This document shows positions 15,499 to 23,815 of a DNA stretch of 64,000 nucleotides, one piece after another. Position numbers and translations under genes: made by a program. How positions within the stretch are numbered: the first letter of the stretch is position 1; every line of letters starts with the position of its first letter. The notes below the pieces were generated by a model. That model did not search any database. It worked only from the letters and a program-made list of their open reading frames with translations, and had not been told where the DNA came from. The stretch spans positions 1 through 64,000 of the forward strand of contig CALUYT010000047.1 of NCBI GenBank assembly GCA_944325085.1, read 5' to 3'. Origin of the DNA: Candidatus Gastranaerophilales bacterium (lineage in GTDB: Bacteria > Cyanobacteriota > Vampirovibrionia > Gastranaerophilales > Gastranaerophilaceae).

Positions 15499-16308
15499 AT
15501 GATAACTTTACAAAAATATTTAAGACAGTCCGCAACGTATAAAGTTTTTTCACAGCTTTTTATATTGTTTGCTGATTTTCTTGATACTTTGGGTAAGATT
15601 GCTCAATTGGGATTTCATGTTTTAAAGTGCATATTAAAAGGTGAAATCGAGTTTAAAGAATTGTTAGCACAATGTGACAGGTTTGGTGTTAGCTCTTTGC
15701 CGATAACATTATCAATTGTTGGCATGACTTCAATTATCGTTGCTTCGCAAGTAGCACATGAAATGGTAAAACAAGGCGGTGGCAATTTTGTTGGAATGTT
15801 AATGACAATTCTTATTGTAAGAGAAGTCGGAGCTATTATGTCCGGGTTTGCAATTACATCAATGATAGGGTCTTCTTTAGCGTCTGAACTTGCTACAATG
15901 CGAGTTACAGAACAAGTTGATGCTATTGATGTTTTGGGTGTAGATTCTATTAGGTATTTGTTTGTGCCAAGAGTTTTGTCAGGAGCTATAATGATGCCTT
16001 TTGTTGTTATTTTGGCTTCTGTTGTCGGAGTTTTATTAGGTGCTGTTACATCTGATATGTTTGCCGGATTGACTTATAGAGCTTATTTTGATTCTGCAGG
16101 TTTAGGCTTGTATATGAAAGATTTAAGCGTTTGTATTTTAAAAGCAATTGTTTTTGGTGCAACTATATCTTTAATTAGTTGTACTTGCGGATATTTTGCA
16201 TCAGGAGGTGCAAAAGGGGTTGGTTTAGCGACTACGAAGGCTGTTGTTTGGTCTTTTATTGCAATTGTTGTATGGGATATGATTTTTGCAGTTTTATTTT
16301 TCTTTTAA
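15499..16308 (+). CDS. MlaE family ABC transporter permease
   Basis: The 269-residue membrane protein has the MlaE/TTG2B fold: an N-terminal amphipathic helix, then five to six hydrophobic segments, with the family motif region REVGAIMSGFAITSMIGSSLASELATMRVTEQ (split by the coupling helix) and VDAIDVLGVD. It forms the inner membrane channel for moving phospholipids between membranes, so the cell should have an outer membrane. The ATPase gene follows 19 bases later. An MlaD/MCE substrate-binding partner is not next to it, which is unusual. Confidence 0.92.
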   Translation: MITLQKYLRQSATYKVFSQLFILFADFLDTLGKIAQLGFHVLKCILKGEIEFKELLAQCDRFGVSSLPITLSIVGMTSIIVASQVAHEMVKQGGGNFVGMLMTILIVREVGAIMSGFAITSMIGSSLASELATMRVTEQVDAIDVLGVDSIRYLFVPRVLSGAIMMPFVVILASVVGVLLGAVTSDMFAGLTYRAYFDSAGLGLYMKDLSVCILKAIVFGATISLISCTCGYFASGGAKGVGLATTKAVVWSFIAIVVWDMIFAVLFFF

Positions 16309-16327
16309 TTTATGTAAGGATATAGTT

Positions 16328-17047
16328 ATGAGTATAGAGGTTAGAAATTTAGTTAAAACATTTGATGATAGAAAGGTTATTAATGATATATCCTTTAAAG
16401 TTGCTAATGGAGAAATTTTAGCAATTGTTGGTTTTTCAGGTTCTGGGAAAAGTACTGTTTTAAAACTTATTTGCGGTTTAATTCCAAATGACAGTGGCGA
16501 AATTATAACTTCAGAAGGCGATATTGCAATGGTTTTCCAATATTCTGCTTTATTTGATTCATTGTCTGTTGCTGATAATATTGCTTTTGCGCTTAGAGAA
16601 CGCAAAGACTTGAGAAAAAAATATAATGAAAAAGAAATAAAGGATATTGTATCTCAAAAATTGGAATTGGTTGGATTAAAAGGAATTGAAAACAAATTCC
16701 CATCAGAGTTATCCGGAGGTATGCAAAAGAGAGTAAGTTTTGCTCGAGCTATTGTTACAAAACCAAATACTATATTGTATGATGAACCTACGGCAGGTTT
16801 GGATCCGATGTCTTCTACATTGATTGAGGACTATATAGTAAGTTTGAAACGTGAAATTAACGCGGCATCAATTGTTGTAACTCACCAAATGTCAACAATT
16901 ACAAGAACTGCAGATAGAGTTATAATGTTATATGATGGTAAAATTGTATTTGAAGGAACTCCGGCAGAATTATTAAAACAAGACACTCCATACACTAAAC
17001 AATTTGTGACCGCTTCATTAGAAGGTCCTATGAAGATGAAGGCTTAA
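16328..17047 (+). CDS. MlaF family ABC transporter ATP-binding protein
   Basis: The 239-residue ATPase has Walker A GFSGSGKST at 35-43, a Q-loop MVFQYSALF, signature LSGGMQKR, Walker B ILYDEPTAGLD and the switch His in VVTHQ. The MQKRVSFARA signature context is that of MlaF-type ATPases, which pair with MlaE. I start at the ATG with AAGGATAT before it; the longer frame from 16286 runs into the permease gene. Together with the permease it should power phospholipid or related lipid transport. Confidence 0.92.
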   Translation: MSIEVRNLVKTFDDRKVINDISFKVANGEILAIVGFSGSGKSTVLKLICGLIPNDSGEIITSEGDIAMVFQYSALFDSLSVADNIAFALRERKDLRKKYNEKEIKDIVSQKLELVGLKGIENKFPSELSGGMQKRVSFARAIVTKPNTILYDEPTAGLDPMSSTLIEDYIVSLKREINAASIVVTHQMSTITRTADRVIMLYDGKIVFEGTPAELLKQDTPYTKQFVTASLEGPMKMKA

Positions 17048-17078
17048 GAATTACTATATATAAATTGAGGAAGAAAAT

Positions 17079-18323
17079 ATGAAAAATTTATTTAATGAAG
17101 ATGTAATGGCTATTGATACCTATATAATGGTAAAGTTAAAAGAAAAAACTGCGCAATTAGCTGACGCTTTAGAAAAGAAAAACAGATCACCTATATCATT
17201 ATCAATGGGCGCACCAACAGCTAATCCTCCAATGGTATTGATAGATAAATTAAAAGAATTTTTAACCGAAGATAATATTCATACATATTCAATTACAAAA
17301 GGTGAAACATATTTTCGTCAAGCTGTTTGTGAAAGAATGAAAAATCGTTTTGGTGTAGATCTTGATGTAAATAGTGAAGTATGTTCTTTGCTAGGTTCAA
17401 AAGATGGTTTAGCTAATTTAATTAGATTTATAATAACTCCAAGACATGAAATAAAAGATAAAGATATTATATTAATTCCAGATCCAGGCTATGCTTCTTA
17501 TGGACAAATGATTCAATGTTCAGGTGGTTATGCTTATCCTATTGCACTTACAAAGGAAAATAATTATCAACCGGATATGGAGTCTGTTTGGGCAAATTTA
17601 ATAGAAGAAGGTTTTGATGCTTCTAAAGTAAAAGCTGTTATAATAAATTATCCAAATAATCCATTAGGTGTTTCTGCTTCAAGAGAGTATGTACAAAGTA
17701 TTGTAGATTTTTGTAAAAAACATGATATTTTGTTAATTTCAGATGCTGCATATTGCGATATTTACTTAAAAAAAAAAAAAAAACCGTTCAGTGTTTTAGA
17801 ATTACAAAATGCAAAAGATGTTGCTGTAGAATTTTTTAGTTTATCAAAACCATATGCAATAACTGGCTGGAGATTAGGTTGGTTATGTGGTAATGCTGAA
17901 GTTGTCGGAAGATTTGCAAAAGGTAAATCTACAATAGATAATGGTATATTTAAGGCATTACAAAAAGCTTGTGCTTGTATAATGAATTCAAGTGAAGGGG
18001 ATGAATATATCGCAGCTGGAAATATAGATTATAAAAGAAAACAAGCTATTATGGTAAAAGGTTTTAGAGAATTAGGTTGGGAATTTGAGGATTCTAATTT
18101 ACCACATACAACATTTTACTTATGGTTACCAATTCCTAAAAAATATAAAACTTCATTCGAATTTTGTGAAGATTTACTTGCAAAATCTGGTATTGTAGTT
18201 GTTCCTGGAGATGCATTTGGAAAATATGGTCAAGGATATTTCAGAATATCTTTTGTATGTAGTGATGCAAAACTTCAGGAAGTTATAGATAGAATGAAAG
18301 CTGATGGTTTTAAGTTTAATTAG
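17079..18323 (+). CDS. Pyridoxal-phosphate aminotransferase, class I/II
   Basis: The 414-residue enzyme has the fold type I signatures: NYPNNPLG, an Asp in ISDAAYCD, the PLP lysine Lys257 in SLSKPYAITGWRLGW, and the substrate Arg in QGYFRISF. It resembles aspartate/LL-diaminopimelate-type aminotransferases; the precise amino acid is not clear. A GAGGAAG ribosome site precedes the ATG. A run of 16 adenines at 17768-17783 encodes five lysines in the middle of the gene and is prone to slippage. It follows mlaF by 31 bases but is functionally unrelated. Confidence 0.87.
   Translation: MKNLFNEDVMAIDTYIMVKLKEKTAQLADALEKKNRSPISLSMGAPTANPPMVLIDKLKEFLTEDNIHTYSITKGETYFRQAVCERMKNRFGVDLDVNSEVCSLLGSKDGLANLIRFIITPRHEIKDKDIILIPDPGYASYGQMIQCSGGYAYPIALTKENNYQPDMESVWANLIEEGFDASKVKAVIINYPNNPLGVSASREYVQSIVDFCKKHDILLISDAAYCDIYLKKKKKPFSVLELQNAKDVAVEFFSLSKPYAITGWRLGWLCGNAEVVGRFAKGKSTIDNGIFKALQKACACIMNSSEGDEYIAAGNIDYKRKQAIMVKGFRELGWEFEDSNLPHTTFYLWLPIPKKYKTSFEFCEDLLAKSGIVVVPGDAFGKYGQGYFRISFVCSDAKLQEVIDRMKADGFKFN
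17768..17783 (+). repeat. Homopolymer run of 16 A within the aminotransferase gene
   Basis: Sixteen consecutive adenines encode the end of a Leu codon and five Lys codons in the large domain. The frame is intact as given. Confidence 0.9.
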
Positions 18324-18335
18324 AAATTATTAAAT

Positions 18336-18368
18336 AAAAAAGACCTCTTTTTTAAAGAGGTCTTTTTT
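18336..18368. terminator. Bidirectional terminator between the aminotransferase and a minor pilin gene
   Basis: Two 15-base arms identical to those at 499-529 around a TTT loop; serves both convergent genes. Confidence 0.9.
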
Positions 18369-18373
18369 TATTA

Positions 18374-19009
18374 TTAGAATTTAAATGGATAATCGTCTTT
18401 AAATTCCCATTGATCAGCCTGTAATAATCTTGTACAATATTCAGGATGTTGTCTGCATTGAGAAATCATTTGTTGTCTGCTTGTTGCAGAATTTGTATGT
18501 CCTGCACCATAGGTTCCAAAGAAAGTATCTTTACTGCCAAAATAATTAGTTCTGTTAGTATCATCAAAACAATATAAAAATCTTTGGATATCATAACCTG
18601 TTCTATTTGGACTTTTATCTCCGTTCAAGTCGTAATTTACGTCTAAACAACCACAACCATCTCCGCAAATAAACATCAACCTTGAACCATCTTTATAATA
18701 AACAGTGTTATTATCTGAATCAACAAACTGGTGTCCGATGTATGGATCAACGTTTGTCATATACCAATTGTAGTCATTTCTAGGTCTTGGTGATGAAGGT
18801 TTCATCATATCTCTAAATGAACCTTTTTCAAGTTCCATATCCAAAATAGCATTATCCATTCGGCTATAGAAATTTTTTAATTTAGCGGTATATTCTCTTT
18901 TTGTTCTTTGGTAATGAAGTGTTGGAATTGTCATAGCTGCAACAACACCAATAATAGTCATTGTTATAAGAACTTCTGCTAAAGTAAAAGCAAATTTTTT
19001 TGAGATCAT
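18374..19009 (-). CDS. Type IV pilin-like / pseudopilin protein (minor pilin)
   Basis: The 211-residue protein begins MISKKFA then FTLAEVLITMTIIGVVAAM: a basic leader, Phe +1, Glu +5 and a hydrophobic helix. Residue -1 is Ala instead of the usual Gly. The C-terminal part contains a CGDGCGCLDV cluster and then DLNGDKSPNRTGYD, the shared DxNG...PN..G.D signature of the pilin-like genes here. Probably processed by a prepilin peptidase encoded elsewhere and assembled by the 5.6-11.7 kb machine. The gene is alone between a terminator and the divergent cysK promoter region. Confidence 0.85.
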   Translation of the reverse strand: MISKKFAFTLAEVLITMTIIGVVAAMTIPTLHYQRTKREYTAKLKNFYSRMDNAILDMELEKGSFRDMMKPSSPRPRNDYNWYMTNVDPYIGHQFVDSDNNTVYYKDGSRLMFICGDGCGCLDVNYDLNGDKSPNRTGYDIQRFLYCFDDTNRTNYFGSKDTFFGTYGAGHTNSATSRQQMISQCRQHPEYCTRLLQADQWEFKDDYPFKF

Positions 19010-19134
19010 ATAAATATCCTCATCTATTCCTTATCTAATTATAACATATTATATATTCGAGCTCAAGATTATAAATAATTGAAATATATCTTTATATGAT
19101 ATGATACATATATAAGGAAAAAACAGGAGTTAAG

Positions 19135-20058
19135 ATGAGAATTGCAAAAAATTTAACAGAACTTATAGGAAATACTCCGATGGTTCGATTAAATAAATTA
19201 AATGATGGTTTGGCAGATATTTATTTAAAGTTAGAATATTTTAATCCTGCAAATTCAATCAAAGATAGAGCTGCACTTCAGATGATTTTAGATGCAGAAG
19301 AAGCGGGCAAAATAAATAAAGATACTGTTATTATTGAACCTACAAGTGGAAATACAGGTATTGGTTTAGCAATGATTTGTGCAATTAGAGGTTATAAGAT
19401 AATTTTAACAATGCCTGAATCTATGAGTTTAGAGCGACGATTATTATTAAGTTCGTATGGTGCGGAACTTGTTTTAACTCCGGCTTCAAAAGGTATGCAA
19501 GGTGCAGTTGAAGAAGCTTTAAATCTTCATAATAATGTATATAAAAATTCATATATACCTTCACAATTTGATAATCCATCAAATCCAAAAGCACATGTTC
19601 TGACAACTTCTGAAGAAATATGGAAAGATACAGATGGTAAAATTGATGTTTTAATTGCTGGTGTTGGAACCGGTGGAACTCTTTGTGGAATTGCAAAAAA
19701 TTTAAAGGCAAAAAATCCGGATTTAAAGGTTATAGCTGTAGAACCTTATAGTTCTCAGGTTTTGGCCGGTAAAAATTCTTCTGCTCATAAAATACAAGGT
19801 ATAGGAGCAAATTTTATTCCCGGTAATTATGATAAATCTTTAGTTGATGAGATAATTCCTGTGAAAGATGAAGATGCAATATTTATAACTAAAGAATTAC
19901 CTAAAAAAGAGGGTATATTATCTGGAATTTCAGGTGGTGCTAATGTTTGGGCTGCAATTGAAGTCTCAAAACGTATGGAATATTCGAATAAGTCCATTGT
20001 AACCATCATTCCAGATTGTGGTGATCATTATTTAAGTTGTGGAATTTGGGATTGCTAA
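19135..20058 (+). CDS. cysK: Cysteine synthase A (O-acetylserine sulfhydrylase)
   Basis: The enzyme makes cysteine from O-acetylserine and sulfide with PLP. The 307-residue sequence has the PLP lysine Lys43 in NPANSIKDRAA, the substrate loop PTSGNTG, the phosphate-binding GVGTGGT and the closing SGISGGAN. Length and motifs match CysK rather than cystathionine beta-synthase, because no CBS tail is present. An ACAGGAG site lies upstream of the ATG. nadD follows after 21 bases, so they may share a transcript. Confidence 0.93.
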   Translation: MRIAKNLTELIGNTPMVRLNKLNDGLADIYLKLEYFNPANSIKDRAALQMILDAEEAGKINKDTVIIEPTSGNTGIGLAMICAIRGYKIILTMPESMSLERRLLLSSYGAELVLTPASKGMQGAVEEALNLHNNVYKNSYIPSQFDNPSNPKAHVLTTSEEIWKDTDGKIDVLIAGVGTGGTLCGIAKNLKAKNPDLKVIAVEPYSSQVLAGKNSSAHKIQGIGANFIPGNYDKSLVDEIIPVKDEDAIFITKELPKKEGILSGISGGANVWAAIEVSKRMEYSNKSIVTIIPDCGDHYLSCGIWDC

Positions 20059-20079
20059 AATAGGAGAATTTATTTTTAT

Positions 20080-20670
20080 ATGAAATTGTGTGTTTTTCAA
20101 GGTACTTTTAATCCTATACATAATGCTCATATAAGAGTTGCTGAATTTGTAATTAAACATTACAAGTTTGATAAGTTTCTTTTTATTCCTGCAGCAAATC
20201 CTCCTCATAAAAAATGTGATAATAATTTAGCAAAGCATCGCTTGGAAATGGTGAAGCTTGCTGTTGAGGATATAATTGGTGGAGAAGTTTCTGATATTGA
20301 GTTTCAAAGAGAGGGCAAATCTTATACATATATAACTATTTTGGAACTTTATGAATTGTATCAGCCGTCAGAAAAAATAAATTTTTTAATAGGAACAGAT
20401 GCTTTTAAAAATATTGAATCTTGGTATGAGTTTGAAAAACTAAAAAATCTTGTGAAATTTATCGTCTTTGTTAGGGAGGACAGATTTAATATTTCAGATT
20501 ATGATTATTTAAAGGATAAAGGTTTAGATTTTGAATTTCAACCTTTAAGTTTTCAAGATATATCATCAACATTTTTACGTCAAATGATAAATGATGGGCA
20601 AAGTATTAGTAAATATGTACCAAAGAAAGTAGAGGATTATATATTAGAGCATGGATTATATAAATATTAG
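20080..20670 (+). CDS. nadD: Nicotinate-nucleotide adenylyltransferase
   Basis: NadD transfers AMP from ATP to nicotinate mononucleotide in NAD synthesis. The 196-residue protein begins with the nucleotidyltransferase motif GTFNPIHNAH (7-16) and has the later LIGTDAFKNIESWYEF and SFQDISSTFLRQ elements (the S-S/T-x-x-R step). An AGGAG ribosome site lies before the ATG. The gene overlaps yqeK by 20 bases, the standard nadD-yqeK pairing. Confidence 0.94.
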   Translation: MKLCVFQGTFNPIHNAHIRVAEFVIKHYKFDKFLFIPAANPPHKKCDNNLAKHRLEMVKLAVEDIIGGEVSDIEFQREGKSYTYITILELYELYQPSEKINFLIGTDAFKNIESWYEFEKLKNLVKFIVFVREDRFNISDYDYLKDKGLDFEFQPLSFQDISSTFLRQMINDGQSISKYVPKKVEDYILEHGLYKY

Positions 20671-21247
20671 TAAGCAAGAATTATTAGATTGGTTAAAAAA
20701 TAATTTAAATGAAGAAAGATATGAGCATTCTATTGGAACCGCTGAGATGGCAGTAGAATTAGCTCAAAAATATGGAGAAAATGTTGACAAAGCATATATT
20801 GCGGGTTTATTACATGACTGTGCAAAATGTTTTTCAAATGAGCGTTTATTATCAATTATAGAATCCGAAAATTTGGATGTTGATGAAACTGAAAAATCTA
20901 ATTATAAAACTTTACATGCTCCGGTGAGTGCATATGTTGCAAAAACTGAATTTGGTTTGACTGATGAAGAAGCAATTTCAGCTATCAGATGGCATACTTT
21001 GGGTAAGTTAAATATGACAAATTTTGAAAAAATTATTTATTTAGCTGATAAAATTGAGGTTAAAACACGAGAACCTGAATATGCTCAACCAATAAGAGAT
21101 TGTTTAACAGGTCCAAAAGGTCTTGATAAAGCAATGTTACAGTCCTATAAAGAAACTATAAAAAGTCTTGTTGATAGAAATTTAAAAATATGTACTTTAA
21201 CAATTGATATTTATAACTATTTAGAGGATTTGATAAATGTTAAGTAA
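20651..21247 (+). CDS. yqeK: YqeK family HD-domain protein (symmetrical Ap4A hydrolase)
   Basis: The 198-residue protein has the HD metal-binding set: YEHSIGTAEMA, AGLLHDCAK, a middle His and ADKIE. YqeK hydrolyses diadenosine tetraphosphate to two ADP. It overlaps nadD by 20 bases and so is translationally coupled. The usual third member, rsfS, is not next; a lineage-specific 714-residue gene follows with its own ribosome site. Confidence 0.9.
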   Translation: MDYINISKQELLDWLKNNLNEERYEHSIGTAEMAVELAQKYGENVDKAYIAGLLHDCAKCFSNERLLSIIESENLDVDETEKSNYKTLHAPVSAYVAKTEFGLTDEEAISAIRWHTLGKLNMTNFEKIIYLADKIEVKTREPEYAQPIRDCLTGPKGLDKAMLQSYKETIKSLVDRNLKICTLTIDIYNYLEDLINVK

Positions 21248-21312
21248 CTTAATAAACAAGCATTTATATTAGTTTTTCATGGTACAATTTTTCTAAAGTA
21301 GAGAGGGCAAAG

Positions 21313-23457
21313 ATGAAATTACTTGAGATTAAGAATAATTTGGTTAAGTTATCCTATAGTGAATCTGAAAATCCCATACTTGGAAGATTTATAGTTTTGA
21401 CATCAGATGTAAAATCTTATGTCGCTCAATTTGTAAATTTGAAATCAGATACAGTGAATAATTTTGCAATTGCAAGATTATTATTTACTTTTACAAATGA
21501 TGGTGTTGTTGATAATTATGATGGTTCTATTCCGAGTATAAATTCTGAATTATCTTTTCTCCCTGCTGAAGAATTATTAAATCTTTTGCCTATGGAAACT
21601 CCTATAAAAGTTGGTAATCTTGCGCAACAAGATGATATGCTAAATATTGATATTTCTATGTTTGAAAGAAATTTAACAGTATTTGCAGATAAAGATTCAA
21701 ATAAGGCAACATTTGTTTCAAATTGTGTAAGACAATTGTTTCAACTAAAAGAAAAAAGTGTTATTGTAGATATCAATAATTCTTTTGAAGATTATCCAAA
21801 AATTGAATTCACAAAAGATTTTAAATTACCTTTAAATGCTGAGATGATTGATTATATTTTTGAGTATGATTTGGCGGAAGTTGATGCTTCTACAAAAGCA
21901 GTTATTCAAGATATATTTTATGCCGTTCAGCAGTATATTAAGACTTTAGAATTTGAATTTTTACCTATTGATAATTTTGTTGATGTTGTTGCAAATCAAT
22001 ACAAAGAAATGCAAATGCCTGAGTTGGCTTTATTAAAAAACAAATTGTTAAAATATAGAGATGCTAATGTTTTTGCAAATACAAAAGAAGAAATTTTGGC
22101 ATTAAAAGAAAAGTTAAGCGAGAAAAATTGTTCAATTATTAGTTTAAAAGATATTCATGAATCATTACAAAAAGAAGTTTTGTCATTTATTCACAAGACA
22201 ATTAGTTCTTTTGAAAATTATATATATTTCTTTGTGCCTTTAACAGATGGAAATTCAGATAAAAAGTTGTTAAAACAATTTATAAATCATAATCATGTAT
22301 TTACTACATTATTGACTAACAGTTCTTATAAATATGCAGCTGAATTGAAGCATTGCGCACAGAACATGATATTGTTTACCCCTCAAACAGCAAGTAACGA
22401 TTTTGCTGCGTATAATACGTTTTTAAATAAATTAAATTATGATGAATGTATTGTGTATGGAAAATTAACACAAGCTATTCCATTTATTGTTGATATGTCA
22501 GATTTAGATTTAGATCTTACAAAAGATGATGTTCTAGGTGAGAAATATCAGTTTGTACCAAAAACAGAAGATACTATATTAGTAAGAATTGATGAAAATG
22601 GCAATAGAATATTAATGGATTCATCTTTTGTTCCTGTAGATGAAGAAGCAACAGAAGGTAGTAAAGATAATGAAGCCGTATCGGATAGTGTTTCTGTAGA
22701 AGAAAATAATGAAGTTGTTAATTCAAATGCTTCATCTATTCCAGAAATTGTGCAACAACCAATAGAAGTTGTTGATGCACCTGTTCAACCTCAAGAGATT
22801 GTTGCTGAACCATCTATAGAATCAGATAGTATATCTGATAATATTGTGGATGATGTTCAAGCTCCTATAGAGGAAGAAATTATAATGCCTCCAGTTTCTG
22901 AACCTGCGATAGTTGAACCTGTTGCAAATGTTTTGGAAGAAGATTTAATTGAAGAACCTTCTGTTTCAGAATCTGATTTAGATATAGATGCTTTATCTTA
23001 TGAAAATCAAGGTCCTGCAGTAAGTGTAGGTGACCTTCAGGAAAACGATTTGGTTGAGGCTCCATTAGAACATTCTCAAGACGAATTTTTTGAAGAAGCT
23101 GTACCATTAACTGAAGATGATTTGAATTTTATAGAAGATAATCAAATAGGACAGACTGATATTATTGAGGAAGATATAATATCTGAACCTATATCTGAGG
23201 ATTTAAGCTATCATCAATCATCTTACGTTGATGAAAAACCTCCTGTAATGCCAGTATATCCTGCTGGTTCAGAAGATTTGGGCGATGATAATGGTACTGA
23301 TTTTAACCAAGGTGATAGCGTAACTCACCCAAGATATGGACGTGGTGTTATTGAAAAAATTATCAAGTATGGTAATAAAACACTTTGCTCAATCTCTTTT
23401 GAAAACGTAGGAAGAAGATTATTAGATCCTACAATTTCAGAACTAACAAAAGCATAG
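21313..23457 (+). CDS. HAS-barrel/HerA-like protein with eroded P-loop, acidic linker and Tudor/KOW-like tail
   Basis: This 714-residue protein is not from a family I can name firmly. Seen: a beta-rich N-terminus (1-110) ending PIKVGNLAQ, then a hydrophobic strand and ADKDSNKATF (125-134), then VIVDINNSFED near 150; a helical region; strands VFTTLLTNSS and NMILFTPQTA; a Glu/Pro/Val-rich stretch of about 230 residues (425-655); and a C-terminal beta domain GDSVTHPRYGRGVIEK like the tail of PcrA/UvrD. The order matches HerA ATPases, with A-x4-NKA in place of G-x4-GK[ST]. I infer a non-hydrolysing relative tied to nucleic acid or RNA polymerase. A GAGAGGG site precedes the ATG. Confidence 0.55.
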   Translation: MKLLEIKNNLVKLSYSESENPILGRFIVLTSDVKSYVAQFVNLKSDTVNNFAIARLLFTFTNDGVVDNYDGSIPSINSELSFLPAEELLNLLPMETPIKVGNLAQQDDMLNIDISMFERNLTVFADKDSNKATFVSNCVRQLFQLKEKSVIVDINNSFEDYPKIEFTKDFKLPLNAEMIDYIFEYDLAEVDASTKAVIQDIFYAVQQYIKTLEFEFLPIDNFVDVVANQYKEMQMPELALLKNKLLKYRDANVFANTKEEILALKEKLSEKNCSIISLKDIHESLQKEVLSFIHKTISSFENYIYFFVPLTDGNSDKKLLKQFINHNHVFTTLLTNSSYKYAAELKHCAQNMILFTPQTASNDFAAYNTFLNKLNYDECIVYGKLTQAIPFIVDMSDLDLDLTKDDVLGEKYQFVPKTEDTILVRIDENGNRILMDSSFVPVDEEATEGSKDNEAVSDSVSVEENNEVVNSNASSIPEIVQQPIEVVDAPVQPQEIVAEPSIESDSISDNIVDDVQAPIEEEIIMPPVSEPAIVEPVANVLEEDLIEEPSVSESDLDIDALSYENQGPAVSVGDLQENDLVEAPLEHSQDEFFEEAVPLTEDDLNFIEDNQIGQTDIIEEDIISEPISEDLSYHQSSYVDEKPPVMPVYPAGSEDLGDDNGTDFNQGDSVTHPRYGRGVIEKIIKYGNKTLCSISFENVGRRLLDPTISELTKA

Positions 23458-23460
23458 TTG

Positions 23461-23814
23461 TTATTTTCTTAAATTTGATGCACCTTTTAAATAAACATAT
23501 TGCGGAGTGAAATTTTCTTCGCAATTGATAACTATTAGTATTCTAAGACACATTTTTAAAGAATTAGGAACATCAAGTTCATGAAAGCACATCATAGCAA
23601 CATTATTCCAGCCTCTTTCTTGTCTTGGAAATTTTGCAGGAAATGCAGCATTCAAATCTGATGTTGTTGTAAAGATTACGTGAGAAATTTTATTGGTATC
23701 ATTAATATTATTAATTTCAATCATATTATCTAATAATGTTAATGTTGCTTCTTTTAAAGCTTCTGGAGTATTTTCATCAACCGTAATTGCTCCGCGTATT
23801 CCTTTTGTAATCAT
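23461..23814 (-). CDS. aroH: Chorismate mutase, AroH type
   Basis: The 117-residue protein converts chorismate to prephenate. It has the Bacillus AroH-type trimer motifs: RGAITVDENTPEAL, the active-site PRQERGWNNVAMMCFHELDV, and CLRILIVIN plus VYLKGASNLR near the C-terminus. It is the third gene of a def-fmt-aroH run; its ATG overlaps the fmt stop region with almost no gap, so expression is coupled. Prephenate made here could also feed the U32-type tRNA hydroxylation protein at 3572. Confidence 0.9.
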   Translation of the reverse strand: MITKGIRGAITVDENTPEALKEATLTLLDNMIEINNINDTNKISHVIFTTTSDLNAAFPAKFPRQERGWNNVAMMCFHELDVPNSLKMCLRILIVINCEENFTPQYVYLKGASNLRK

Positions 23815-23815
23815 T

